IMG/VR virus record: IMGVR_UViG_3300013131_000002
Span: 1 to 64,000 of that record
From: a virus
DNA: 64,000 nucleotides
Direction: 5' to 3' (one strand)
Below the pieces are notes generated by a model. The model was given only the letters and a program-made list of their open reading frames with translations, ran no database searches and was not told where the DNA came from. Below are positions 20,572 to 29,762 of this stretch, piece by piece. Both the position numbers and the translations under genes were made by a program. How positions within the stretch are numbered: position 1 is the first letter of the stretch; each line of letters opens with the position of its first letter.

Positions 20572-21345
20572 ATGGCAATTGAGTCAAACAATTCAGAAGA
20601 AGTAGTAGCAGGTGGTGGTTATCAGTTATATACTGGTATTGCCCCTGTAAGTGTAGTGGCAGTTAACCCTACTCAAGCAGAACTCCAAGCAATTGGAATT
20701 AATGCTAAAGATGAACCAAACTATAGTGTTGAGATCAACAACGAAGAGTACAACAAAGTTGTATTCTATCTTCGTCACGATGATCCTAATGTAACTGTAC
20801 GTTTCGACATCTTGATGAAGCCAGAAGTTCGTACTTCTAAAAGTGGAGACAAGTATATGTGGATTAACAACATCGGTCAGATGACTTGGAGTGCAGACGT
20901 TCCTGCATATGATTGGTGGAAGAACTCTGACACTAGCCGTAAAGCTTATGTTGGAGAGGACACACTTGTTAACTTCACTAAAGCCTGGGCTAACGTTGCT
21001 AACGGTGGCAAGATTAGTTTCGATACTATCGATTCTATTGCTAAAGGTGATGTTAAAGAGTTGAAGGAGTATGTTAAAGCATTAGCTGCTAACAAACTTC
21101 GTGTGTTGATCGGTGTTAAAGATGAGAAGTATCAGACTGTTTATAACCGTCACTTCGGTCGTCTTAAGCCAGCCAACGACAACTTGTTCGTTAAAGCTCT
21201 TAACGAGGATTATGGTTCTTTCAATGCTGAGTACAGCAAAGATCTTAAGTTTGGGGTTTATTCTCCATCGATGATCGTAGCTGATGCTAAGGAAGAGTCT
21301 ACGACTCCTTTCAAAGAAGCTGATGATAAGGACGATTGGATGTAG
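20572..21345 (+). CDS. Single-stranded DNA-binding protein candidate
   Basis: A 257-aa protein containing many beta-strands in the first half (NKVVFYLRHDD, VTVRFDILMKPEVRTSKSG, KYMWINNIGQMTW) consistent with an OB fold, and an acidic C-terminal tail ending ADDKDDWM. An acidic tail with an aromatic near the end is typical of SSB and T7 gp2.5-like proteins, where it contacts replication partners. The N-terminus VVAVNPTQAELQAIG matches, from memory, a family in crAss-like phages. It is the last gene before a terminator. Confidence 0.7.
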   Translation: MAIESNNSEEVVAGGGYQLYTGIAPVSVVAVNPTQAELQAIGINAKDEPNYSVEINNEEYNKVVFYLRHDDPNVTVRFDILMKPEVRTSKSGDKYMWINNIGQMTWSADVPAYDWWKNSDTSRKAYVGEDTLVNFTKAWANVANGGKISFDTIDSIAKGDVKELKEYVKALAANKLRVLIGVKDEKYQTVYNRHFGRLKPANDNLFVKALNEDYGSFNAEYSKDLKFGVYSPSMIVADAKEESTTPFKEADDKDDWM

Positions 21346-21372
21346 TTGAAACCTTAACCAAAAAAAGTCAGG

Positions 21373-21403
21373 GGGTTACATATTGTAACCCTCTTTCTTT
21401 TTA
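21373..21403 (+). terminator. Intrinsic terminator after SSB-like gene
   Basis: GGGTTAC (21373-21379), a 5-nt loop and GTAACCC (21385-21391) form a stable stem followed by TCTTTCTTTTT. It closes the 12279-21345 transcript, possibly with readthrough. Confidence 0.8.
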
Positions 21404-21416
21404 ATTTAGCCTCCCT

Positions 21417-22400
21417 ATGATTGAATCAAGAAGCAGTGATGCATACTTGCATAAGGATTCTATATTGTGTAGGATATCTGAGTACGACATTTTCAGATAT
21501 TATTGTCACAATTTTAAGAATTTTGGTGACAAGTTTTGCAGTGAGCTAAGAGAGGATAGGTCCCCAACGTGCTCAATTATACCATTCAATGGTAAAGTTC
21601 TTTACAAAGATTTTGGGAGTGGAGATAGCCATGATTGTTTCTCTTATGTACAAGCAAAATTTGGGTTAACATTCTCAGAAGCAATGAGAGTTATTGACAC
21701 TGATTTTGGATTGGGATTGCAGTCAGGTTCTGTTATTAAAAGTCAAGTAGCTATTACGTATGGGAATCAACAGGTTATAGAAAGACGGCCTACCAAACTT
21801 GCAAAACGTGCAAGAAAATGGTCGGAGGAAGATAAAAATTTCTGGAGCCAATTCCACATTTCTAAGAGGTTATTGACTAAATTTGGTGTCGAACCAATTG
21901 ATTATTTTTGGATTAATGAAGCACGTTACCGTTGCCACACTCCTAGTTATGTATATAACATTAATGGTAGTTATAAAATCTACAGACCATTTGAAACAGA
22001 GGGTAAGTGGTATAGCAACACTTCTAAAGATGACATCCAAGGGTGGGAGCAACTAAAAGACAATGGAGACATTGTTATTCTAGCCTCTTCTCTCAAGGAT
22101 GTCATGTGCTTAAATGTATTGGGGTATGAAGCTATTGCTCTACAGAGTGAGATGCAGATGCCTGATGCAACATTAATCAATCAGTTAAGGGAGAGATTTG
22201 AAGTTGTAGCTGTCTTGTATGATAATGATTTTGAGAAAGAGACAAATCCTGGCCAGACAATGGCTAATAAAATTTGCTCTGAGTTCAATCTAATTAACAT
22301 AATTTTGCCAGCCCACTACAAATCGAAAGATATTTCGGATCTGATAAGAGATCATGGGATAGAAGTGGCAGAGAAGATTGTTAAAATTCAATTACCGTAA
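21417..22400 (+). CDS. DnaG-type primase with altered Toprim motif
   Basis: A 327-aa primase. The N-terminal part has a zinc-finger-like pattern (residues about 29-56, cysteines in YYCHNF, KFCSEL and PTCSI) followed by LYKDFGSG as in DnaG-type N-domains. The Toprim core is visible: ILASSLKDVMCLNVLGY (around 221-237) in place of the usual hydrophobic-EGxxD element, and LYDNDFEKETNPG with D269 and D271. The first catalytic glutamate is therefore replaced by serine (S224 or S225). The 326-aa DnaB-like helicase is encoded separately. Confidence 0.8.
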   Translation: MIESRSSDAYLHKDSILCRISEYDIFRYYCHNFKNFGDKFCSELREDRSPTCSIIPFNGKVLYKDFGSGDSHDCFSYVQAKFGLTFSEAMRVIDTDFGLGLQSGSVIKSQVAITYGNQQVIERRPTKLAKRARKWSEEDKNFWSQFHISKRLLTKFGVEPIDYFWINEARYRCHTPSYVYNINGSYKIYRPFETEGKWYSNTSKDDIQGWEQLKDNGDIVILASSLKDVMCLNVLGYEAIALQSEMQMPDATLINQLRERFEVVAVLYDNDFEKETNPGQTMANKICSEFNLINIILPAHYKSKDISDLIRDHGIEVAEKIVKIQLP

Positions 22401-22404
22401 ACCA

Positions 22405-22620
22405 ATGGAGACACCGTATTATACAGACCCTATCGTAAGAACCAGAATAGATGAGATTTTGCAAAAGTGTGCAACTTTATTTTCTAATCTCGGAACTTCG
22501 ACTAACTTTGACGTGCAAACACCACTAAGGGCAAAAGAAACAGAACGTCAATGGCTAAAAGAAATTCAAGAACTAGATCCAACACTGTACGAAAAGCTAG
22601 TACCAAGTCAAGAGGATTAA
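22405..22620 (+). CDS. Hypothetical 71-aa protein
   Basis: I start at the ATG at 22405 (METPYYTDPIVRTRIDEILQ), 4 nt after the primase stop; upstream extension would run into the primase. An acidic helical protein, ending inside the next gene (70-nt overlap in another frame). The size of the overlap is unusual but both frames have convincing starts and codon use. No motif recognised. Confidence 0.5.
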   Translation: METPYYTDPIVRTRIDEILQKCATLFSNLGTSTNFDVQTPLRAKETERQWLKEIQELDPTLYEKLVPSQED

Positions 22621-23054
22621 CCAAAGGAAAGATTCAAGCAAGACAGAAAGAAGTAGATGGGATTAAGTTCAAATCTATGCTGGAAGTCTTCTGCTACAAG
22701 AAGCTGAAAGAACTCGGAGTAGACTTTACTTACGAAGAGCATTCTTATCAGTTGACTGATGGTTTCTATTATCCTTGTCCAATCTTTGAAACTAAAGGTA
22801 CAAGTAAAGAATTCGTAGATAAGAGTAAGGATAAGATTCGTGGGATTTCTTACACACCAGACTTTGTAAGTCACGATGCAGATGGTAAGCTGCTATGGGT
22901 GATAGAATGTAAAGGTTTTGCTAATGATAGATTTCCAAACACTTGGAAGAACTTCAAGAAGCATCTAATCGATACTGATTCTGTCTGTCCGTTATTCTTA
23001 CCAAAAGATCAAAAACAAGTACTACAGGTGATTCAGCTCATATCTGAGCTATAA
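22551..23054 (+). CDS. PD-(D/E)XK nuclease, possible Holliday-junction resolvase
   Basis: A 167-aa protein. The core is SMLEVFCYKKLKELG (E near residue 44), then YTPDFV and WVIECKGFAND, giving the E...PD...ExK catalytic set of the PD-(D/E)XK superfamily. Phage enzymes of this layout include T7 endonuclease I-like and DUF1064-type resolvases that cut branched DNA before packaging. The N-terminus (about 1-30) is highly basic and probably binds DNA. Nuclease fold likely; substrate inferred. Confidence 0.8.
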   Translation: MAKRNSRTRSNTVRKASTKSRGLTKGKIQARQKEVDGIKFKSMLEVFCYKKLKELGVDFTYEEHSYQLTDGFYYPCPIFETKGTSKEFVDKSKDKIRGISYTPDFVSHDADGKLLWVIECKGFANDRFPNTWKNFKKHLIDTDSVCPLFLPKDQKQVLQVIQLISEL

Positions 23055-23074
23055 ACCTCAAATTTTTAAGAAAT

Positions 23075-23437
23075 ATGAGCTTAACTATTAATGAAAGCTC
23101 TATGTTTCTTAAACCACAAACTCTTAAAAAGGGAGACTTAATTATTATCTCTATTGGTAGTGGGATACACTATGCTATCTACGATAGTATGAAAGACGAA
23201 AGCAAGATTTATTTCTATCATTTAGGAGGGTCTTGGTGGGAGCATCCTTACCACGATAAAAGAGATAATCAAGATGCTTCATGGCTATATAAAAAGATTA
23301 ACAACCCTGGATTAGGGTCTGTTGACTTTACCAATAGTCATGGAAGTAAGAGAGTGGCCCCTTTACCACAAGAGTGGTGTACTAAGAAACTATTAGAGAT
23401 TCAAAAAGATTACAAAAAAGCTAGAAACTTATTATGA
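23075..23437 (+). CDS. Hypothetical 120-aa protein
   Basis: A strand-rich first half (LKKGDLIIISIGSGIHYAIY) suggests a small barrel (the pattern of LxxGDxVxI domains), and the C-terminal part is helical and basic. It overlaps the rIIA-like start by 4 nt. No recognised family and no obvious catalytic residues. May work with rIIA/rIIB or nucleic acid, but this is speculation from position. Confidence 0.5.
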   Translation: MSLTINESSMFLKPQTLKKGDLIIISIGSGIHYAIYDSMKDESKIYFYHLGGSWWEHPYHDKRDNQDASWLYKKINNPGLGSVDFTNSHGSKRVAPLPQEWCTKKLLEIQKDYKKARNLL

Positions 23438-26256
23438 GTATCAAACAAATTGACAATGAATTTGTCGGTTCAGATACCGGTGTTGCTAAACGTATCAATC
23501 GTGGTGCAGAGAAACTGGTGTTTGACATATTGCAAGCCACACAATATTCTACCCCAATCCCTTCAACTGTCAGAGAGCTGGTAACAAATGCCTGCGATTC
23601 TCAACGAGAGAAGGAGATTGCCATAGAGATATTGACTGGGCAAAAGACTGTGGAAGATTATTACATCAATCGAGAAGGTGAGCAGTACGAAGACAGTAAC
23701 TTCGATCCTAGTTATTATAGTATAACTAATCTTGATGTAGTAAACAAACACATTGACGTTATCTACAAGCACAACCCTGGAGTTGGATATTGTGACGAGT
23801 TCATAATTAAAGACTACGGTGTTGGTATCGGAGGTAGACGTTTAGAAGGTATCCTAGAGTTAGGTTATTCAACTAAACGTAATACTTCAGAGAACTTTGG
23901 TGCTTTCGGTTTAGGGGCTAAAGTTGCATTATCTACTGGTGTAGACTTCTACACAATTGAGACTGTGTACAACGGTCAACGATTCAAAGCAAATTGCTTT
24001 AACTACAAAACAGATTTTCTCATTCCGAGATTTAATCTTAGTACAGGCCAAGAGAATCCATACATCATATTTTCTGATGGGACTAAAGTCTATTACGAGC
24101 CGACTACAGAATTGAACGGAAGTACAATTTCGTTTGGAGTTAAGAAGCATAATGCAGATCGTTTTATTGATGCAGTCAGTGAGCAATTAACTTACTTGAG
24201 TAATGTTAAATTCTCCGTGGTTGAAGAGAATGGATATCAAAGAGAGATCGACTTCAAACCTAGTGTGATTTACAACTCAAAGCATTTGATTATCACTGAG
24301 AGTAACTATTATGCACGTCCACATATCGTCATTGTTAAAGCAGAGGGAGCAGCCACTGGTATTAACTATGGTCATGTGGATTTCCGAGAGTTGGAGATGG
24401 AGCAGTTATATGGGGCAGTTGGTCTGAAGTGTCCTATACGACAAGTGTATAAGAATGAACTTGGGGAAGAAGTAGTTATTCAAGACGGAGTCGATGTTAC
24501 TCCTAGCCGTGAGAAAGTAATCTGGTCTGACCACACTAAACAGTTTGTTCAGAACTTGATTATTAAAGCAGCTGAGGAAGCAACAGAGCTTGTGCAAGAG
24601 AAGCTGAATGAAACCGACTTCTTGAAGTGGGTAGAAGCTTGTAAGAATGTAGTATTCTCAGGGAAACTTACAGAGGATCACTCTTCAAACGGTAGAGTAT
24701 TGCAGGCTATGAGTCGAATCATTGACACTAAGTCTTTAAAGCCGGTATATCCAGAGAACAAACGAATTAAGTTTGAGCACATGGGTAAAATCTTTGAAGG
24801 GTTCAATGTTAGATTGCATACCTTGAGCAATAAGCTTGAGAACGGAGAATTTAAGATAGTCTCTAATACTACTGATGTTGATACTTGGGAAAAGTTTGAC
24901 ATTGCTAAAGTGTATTACAGAAAAGAAGGATTTACCAGACTTAAAGATGCATATCTTATGAAGCAGAATGGTGGTTCTTTTATCTCAATTCGGAAGAAGT
25001 CAACTCAAGACTTAGAGGACAAGTGTGATGATCCTGCTACACGACCTGAAGATTTAGTATTGTATGAAGCACAGTTAGGGAAGATTAAGAAGAACCAAAT
25101 AGAAATCGAGAAGTATTTACAATTATCTGAAAGCTACAAATGCTATGATGATGTGATAGTTCCTGATGACTTTGAGGCTACTCTTAAAGAGGAGGAAGAA
25201 GTACTGGCTGCTACAGGAGGAGGAACACAAAAGTTAACTCCAGCTGAACTTCGTGAGTTAAACAAGCAGATTGTTGGTTACACTGTTCGTGAAGCTACTG
25301 CTAGGAATGCTGTTAACTGGGATGATTCTGTATGGGATAAGGTAGAGCCAAAGCTATCAGAACTTAGAGCAACTGAGACTATAATTTATTATGGTACAGA
25401 TGAAGACGGTGAGAAGCTTAAGCTAGCTGCTGAAATCTTAAAGATGTTTGCCCCTAGAATCTGTGACATCTATCCTGGAGCTACTTATACTCCCCCTTAT
25501 TCTAATAGTAGAAGTGATGCTATGCATTTCTATATGTGTCATCCTACTAGATTTATGAATGGTAGAGGAGAGTTAAATGAGTATTCTATGGGAAGTGTAG
25601 TAAAGAGAGAGACTAAAAGTCCACAGTTGATTAAGCTTAGTGAAGCTAATGTCAAGCAAGTTAAGAACGTAGAAAATATCAAGCATATTGACGAGTTCTT
25701 CTATGCTGTGGATGAGGATGACAATCTTACTTGCAGCTTCTATCTGAGAGCATATTATGCTGCTCATGTAATGGATGTAGATAGAGTTCTACCTTTCTTT
25801 GAGAACTTACAATCTATCAATCCTTTATTTGGAAAGATGTATGAATCTCTTGATGGTGTAGCAGGCAAGCTATCTTACAAGTTGAAAGGTAAAAGCCATC
25901 CAGTAATTGATGAGGTTTTTACGAGACTGAATAAGATGGCTGCACTAGAGTATGTAAGCATGACCTCACCTGATGACAAGCAAGCAATTGCTAAAGCAGC
26001 AGGGGATTTGTTTATGCTATCTGATATTCCAGGTGCTAAGATTCGTCTTCCAGGATTTGAAGCAATCTTATCTTTCTACAAAGACTTCACAGATACTTCT
26101 AAACATATCTTATCTCAGATATCTAATTATAAGTATGAAGAAGAGGATACTAAACGTGAGATTCAGCTGTATCTTAAAGCAAAAGGGTTACTCGAAATGA
26201 CCATTCCTGTTGAAGAATTAAATGAGTTCGAGTCATTTATTTCATTAAATTTGTAA
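23434..26256 (+). CDS. rIIA: rIIA-like protein (GHKL ATPase)
   Basis: A 940-aa protein with an N-terminal GHKL (Hsp90/MutL-type) ATPase: N-box RELVTNACDS (E48, N52), G1 box KDYGVGIG (D127, G129, G131) and G2 box GAFGLGAK (156-163). The remainder (about 400-940) is largely helical. T4 rIIA has the same architecture (725 aa) and with rIIB controls lysis timing and protects against the lambda Rex exclusion system; crAss-like phages carry homologous pairs. The adjacent downstream gene is the rIIB-like partner. ATPase call strong; biological role by analogy. Confidence 0.88.
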   Translation: MSIKQIDNEFVGSDTGVAKRINRGAEKLVFDILQATQYSTPIPSTVRELVTNACDSQREKEIAIEILTGQKTVEDYYINREGEQYEDSNFDPSYYSITNLDVVNKHIDVIYKHNPGVGYCDEFIIKDYGVGIGGRRLEGILELGYSTKRNTSENFGAFGLGAKVALSTGVDFYTIETVYNGQRFKANCFNYKTDFLIPRFNLSTGQENPYIIFSDGTKVYYEPTTELNGSTISFGVKKHNADRFIDAVSEQLTYLSNVKFSVVEENGYQREIDFKPSVIYNSKHLIITESNYYARPHIVIVKAEGAATGINYGHVDFRELEMEQLYGAVGLKCPIRQVYKNELGEEVVIQDGVDVTPSREKVIWSDHTKQFVQNLIIKAAEEATELVQEKLNETDFLKWVEACKNVVFSGKLTEDHSSNGRVLQAMSRIIDTKSLKPVYPENKRIKFEHMGKIFEGFNVRLHTLSNKLENGEFKIVSNTTDVDTWEKFDIAKVYYRKEGFTRLKDAYLMKQNGGSFISIRKKSTQDLEDKCDDPATRPEDLVLYEAQLGKIKKNQIEIEKYLQLSESYKCYDDVIVPDDFEATLKEEEEVLAATGGGTQKLTPAELRELNKQIVGYTVREATARNAVNWDDSVWDKVEPKLSELRATETIIYYGTDEDGEKLKLAAEILKMFAPRICDIYPGATYTPPYSNSRSDAMHFYMCHPTRFMNGRGELNEYSMGSVVKRETKSPQLIKLSEANVKQVKNVENIKHIDEFFYAVDEDDNLTCSFYLRAYYAAHVMDVDRVLPFFENLQSINPLFGKMYESLDGVAGKLSYKLKGKSHPVIDEVFTRLNKMAALEYVSMTSPDDKQAIAKAAGDLFMLSDIPGAKIRLPGFEAILSFYKDFTDTSKHILSQISNYKYEEEDTKREIQLYLKAKGLLEMTIPVEELNEFESFISLNL

Positions 26257-26279
26257 TACAAATAATAACAAAATCTTTT

Positions 26280-27449
26280 ATGATTAGTTTAAATGTAATC
26301 GATGGAAACATCGTCGGATCTTACGGGGAGAAGTCATTCTCTGTAACGTACACTGAAGAGTTGTACAATAAAATGCAAGAGTTAGCTAAAAAAGCTGATC
26401 GTGTAGAAACAATGGATGAGCTTCGTGCCATCTTGGATACATTCGAAGGATTAGCTGTAGAAGACTATACTCAAGTTATCGAAGATAAATGTGAGTTTAT
26501 CTATGTGAACAAAGCAACCGGGGAATTCTTCTTGAAGACTGGTGATGTAGTTTCTAACATTCCAATGCCAGCAGCACTTGTAGAGAGAATCTATGAGTCT
26601 ATGGATATGGGGTTAGACTTCATGCCACTTGTTAAGATGTGGACTCGTTGGCTTCGTAACCCAATTCTTTGGAAGAAGATGCACAAAGGTACTGGAGTTG
26701 AATTCTCTACAAGATTCTTCAACTTCATTAACTTGAAGTATGTTCATCCTGTTCTTTACAAAGAGCTTACCGAGGAGAAAGGTTTTAGCCATGACGTAGC
26801 TGAGAAGAAAGCTACTATGTATCAAATGAAGATCACCAAGGAAGGTTTGTTGAATGGTTACAAAGTATCATCAGAAGTATTGCACAAGTTTGATGCAGAA
26901 ACTGGAGAAGTAGTAGACCGTTACAAACGTACATTCAATGTAGACACTGGTGAAATTGAGTCAGAAGGCTTACCAGAGTTTGTTGAGGATCGTTTGTTCC
27001 AACCTGCTATCATGGGTGATGGCGGAGATGCATTCTATTGTGAAGGTCCTACTGGCTATGAAAAGCCTGGGCATTTCATCAAAGTAGGATGTACTCATCG
27101 TCTTGCATCTTGGGATCAAGTTGATACTAACGACCGTCATTCTTGTGTACCTGGTTTACACTTCGGAGGTCTTGAGTATATCCACCGTATCTCAGGGGAA
27201 ATTCACAATATCTTTGTAGACCCGATGCATATCGGAGCTGTTCCAGATGATTCAACTGGTGCTATTCGTTGTATTCAGTATTTTGTGCATTCAAGTTTGG
27301 CAGGTGTAAATGGTTCTATTTATCACTCTTCAACTTATGCAGCTAAAACTGATGATGAATGGGCAACAGCTCGTAGAGAAGCAGTAGAGAAATCTTCATC
27401 TACTATTGAAGAAATAAAGGCAAAGATTGCTAGAATAAATAACATTTAA
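26280..27449 (+). CDS. rIIB: rIIB-like protein
   Basis: A 389-aa protein following rIIA by 23 nt. Sequence markers typical of the family include MPLVKMWTRWLRNPI (a central tryptophan-rich region) and CVPGLHFGGLEYI (a C-terminal C-x-x-GLHxG element). The C-terminal tail is charged and helical. In T4, rIIB is the partner of rIIA in membrane-associated lysis control. Its start context (26266-26284) is almost identical to that of the helicase-loader candidate at 17924. Assignment by neighbour and motif. Confidence 0.82.
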   Translation: MISLNVIDGNIVGSYGEKSFSVTYTEELYNKMQELAKKADRVETMDELRAILDTFEGLAVEDYTQVIEDKCEFIYVNKATGEFFLKTGDVVSNIPMPAALVERIYESMDMGLDFMPLVKMWTRWLRNPILWKKMHKGTGVEFSTRFFNFINLKYVHPVLYKELTEEKGFSHDVAEKKATMYQMKITKEGLLNGYKVSSEVLHKFDAETGEVVDRYKRTFNVDTGEIESEGLPEFVEDRLFQPAIMGDGGDAFYCEGPTGYEKPGHFIKVGCTHRLASWDQVDTNDRHSCVPGLHFGGLEYIHRISGEIHNIFVDPMHIGAVPDDSTGAIRCIQYFVHSSLAGVNGSIYHSSTYAAKTDDEWATARREAVEKSSSTIEEIKAKIARINNI

Positions 27450-27459
27450 ATTGAGCTAG

Positions 27460-28233
27460 ATGGAAGATACATTAGACCAGAGTGTAGGAAATGTGGAACC
27501 GATATGTCTAATTGATGGAGATAGCTTAATTTATTATGAGATGGACAAGCCAACCCTGGAGGAAGCCTTACAAGGGCTAGACTCCAGGATCTTGACCATT
27601 CTTGAACAATGCAAGACCCCTACATATGTTGGATTTCTTACAGATCATAATTGCTTTCGTTATCAAGTTAGCAAGGATTATAAAGCTAATAGAAAACATA
27701 GACCTAAGACTGTCATTTTCCCTGCCCTTCGAGAATACCTCAAACAAAAATGGGGATTCTACGGAGTAGAGGGATTGGAGGCTGACGATCTTGTAAGTTA
27801 TTATGCTAAGAATGAAGCACGGAAAACTATTATCTGCTCACCAGATAAGGACGTTCTTTATCAATGCCCAGGCATGCACTTTAATTATCGTACTCTTGAG
27901 TTCCTGCATACGTCACCAGACGATGCATATCAGTTCTTGTGGAAACAAGTATTGATGGGAGATAGTACAGATAACATCACAGGCATTCCAGGTGTTGGAG
28001 TAAAGACGGCAGAGAATTGGTTGATGGGGAGAACTAATGATGTTGAAGCATTTGTTTTGAAGAAGTATATCGAGAAGTTTGGAAGTACAGAAGGCATTAT
28101 GCAGTTCTATACTAACTTTAAACTTGTATATTTACTTCAAAGTCCTGAGGATATTCTCAGAGAGCTTCAAAATAATTTAGAACCCTTAAAACCGATTACT
28201 TATTATGAGCCAGCAGATAGTGACGGATGGTAA
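27460..28233 (+). CDS. 5'-3' exonuclease / flap endonuclease (FEN family)
   Basis: A 257-aa enzyme with the FEN acidic motifs in order: CLIDGDSLIYY (first Asp pair), YKANRK (bridge region), GLEADDLVSYYA, CSPDKDVLYQ, and GDSTDNITGIPGVGVKTA, the helix-hairpin-helix metal-binding end. It supplies the 5'-3' exonuclease missing from the PolA (12472-14388) and would remove RNA primers. It overlaps the next gene by 29 nt. Confidence 0.93.
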   Translation: MEDTLDQSVGNVEPICLIDGDSLIYYEMDKPTLEEALQGLDSRILTILEQCKTPTYVGFLTDHNCFRYQVSKDYKANRKHRPKTVIFPALREYLKQKWGFYGVEGLEADDLVSYYAKNEARKTIICSPDKDVLYQCPGMHFNYRTLEFLHTSPDDAYQFLWKQVLMGDSTDNITGIPGVGVKTAENWLMGRTNDVEAFVLKKYIEKFGSTEGIMQFYTNFKLVYLLQSPEDILRELQNNLEPLKPITYYEPADSDGW

Positions 28234-29014
28234 GATAATTTATACCCCCGTGAATGGAAGAACCATTCGTATGACAGGAAGTGTTGCAGACTATTCTAGA
28301 GTTTATGATGAAGATGGTAAGACGATTCTCTCATTAGTTAATGGGAAAGTTCGTCATGATGTAGGTAAGATTGTTAGAAATCGTACTAAGACTCCTTATA
28401 GAGTTAACTACATTACACCACTTTATAATGCTGTAAATCTTTTAGCTGGATATGATCTATCAGTTGCAAGAGCAACTAAATCTACAATTTTTCTATGCCC
28501 AATGCTTGGAGGAAAGAGGGAGTTGTTTTATTGGGAGAAGCTTTTAGTTAATGCATTTGTTGCCATTCCTAATGAGACTGGGATAATTGCATTGCTCTAT
28601 CGTTTTTCAGGGGATCCTACGTTCATTAAATTTGAACAGGCCTTGTCAAACTTTAGAACCTTTAAGTATAGAATAGATACCGATCCTTATCACGTTATGT
28701 TTGTATTTAGTGTACCAGATTATGCAGAGACGGCATACAATCATTTCGTGAATGGTAGGTATTCAGAGATAGATGATATCATGAAACTTAAGATTTTGGA
28801 TTATCATGGATTTAATATGGATGGGTCAACAGCTAAAATCCTATTCAAGTCTCCTTCGTTGAAGAAGGATCTTGAGGAACAATTAGACGTAATGATACCA
28901 GATGAGAATGAGTTACATTCTCCACCAAATTTAATCGAAGAAACATTTGATCCAGAACAATACTATACAGGGAAAGTAAAATTAGATAACGTAAATTTTT
29001 TAACGAATGAGTAA
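28205..29014 (+). CDS. Conserved phage hypothetical protein (269 aa)
   Basis: A mixed alpha/beta protein, with MLGGKRELFYWEKLLVNAFV (about 98-117), then LLYRFSGDPTFIKFE and FVFSVPDYAETAYNHFVNGRYS, patterns I recall from uncharacterised proteins of several Bacteroidota phages. No catalytic residues stand out. It lies between the FEN nuclease and uracil-DNA glycosylase with overlaps on both sides, so it is probably made with DNA-metabolism proteins. Function unknown; the C-terminal tail (about 240-269) is acidic and looks disordered. Confidence 0.6.
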   Translation: MSQQIVTDGKIIYTPVNGRTIRMTGSVADYSRVYDEDGKTILSLVNGKVRHDVGKIVRNRTKTPYRVNYITPLYNAVNLLAGYDLSVARATKSTIFLCPMLGGKRELFYWEKLLVNAFVAIPNETGIIALLYRFSGDPTFIKFEQALSNFRTFKYRIDTDPYHVMFVFSVPDYAETAYNHFVNGRYSEIDDIMKLKILDYHGFNMDGSTAKILFKSPSLKKDLEEQLDVMIPDENELHSPPNLIEETFDPEQYYTGKVKLDNVNFLTNE

Positions 29015-29762
29015 ACTGCTTGAACAGCTTGGGGATTGGGGGCCTATTCATCAATCGATAGTAGGTAACCACCCTGGGCTGTACAATCAGCTCGTAGAAT
29101 TTATTCAACATCACAGAGATAATTATACTGTTTACCCAGATAAGCATGAGGTATTCAGAGCATTCGAGCTGTGTCAGATGAAAGATTTACGAGTTGTTAT
29201 TATCGGCCAGGACCCGTACCACAATGGTGCTGCTACTGGCTTAGCCTTTGGGGTCAAAGAGGGAATGAAAATCAATCCAAGTCTACGAGTGATACAGAGA
29301 GAAATCTGTAGGTCTCATGGAATAGACGAATCAGAAGCTAAAAATACTGAGTTTGATTATTCATTGTCGCACCTGGCCAAGCAAGGGGTATTGCTACTGA
29401 ACACTACTTTAACTGTTACTAAGGGTAAACCAAATTCACACGAGATGGTGTGGGGCTGGTACACCAAAGAAATGGTTAGAGCAATATGTGAGAATCTAGA
29501 TGGAGTTGTTTTCTTACTTTGGGGTAAGTTTGCACAACATGCATTTGGAGGGATTGTTAAAGAAGTAAACAACATCCATGATAAATCACATATTATCTTT
29601 GCAGCAAGTCATCCGGCTGCTGAGGTATACGGAGGTAATGCTAGATTCATTGGATGTAATCACTTCATTAAAGTTAATGATGTAATTGCAGAGCCAATCG
29701 ACTGGTTTAAATTACCACAGAAGGAGACAACAGAAATAGATAACCAAATCAATTTACTATGA
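29007..29762 (+). CDS. ung: Uracil-DNA glycosylase (family 1)
   Basis: A 251-aa enzyme. GQDPYH (67-72) is the catalytic water-activating motif (the Asp of GQDPYH), LLLNTTLTV is the uracil-recognition region and HPAAEVYGG near the C-terminus corresponds to the family HPSPL loop (with AA in place of SP). It removes uracil from DNA, protecting the phage genome or reusing host DNA. It overlaps neighbours by 8 and 4 nt. Confidence 0.95.
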   Translation: MSKLLEQLGDWGPIHQSIVGNHPGLYNQLVEFIQHHRDNYTVYPDKHEVFRAFELCQMKDLRVVIIGQDPYHNGAATGLAFGVKEGMKINPSLRVIQREICRSHGIDESEAKNTEFDYSLSHLAKQGVLLLNTTLTVTKGKPNSHEMVWGWYTKEMVRAICENLDGVVFLLWGKFAQHAFGGIVKEVNNIHDKSHIIFAASHPAAEVYGGNARFIGCNHFIKVNDVIAEPIDWFKLPQKETTEIDNQINLL

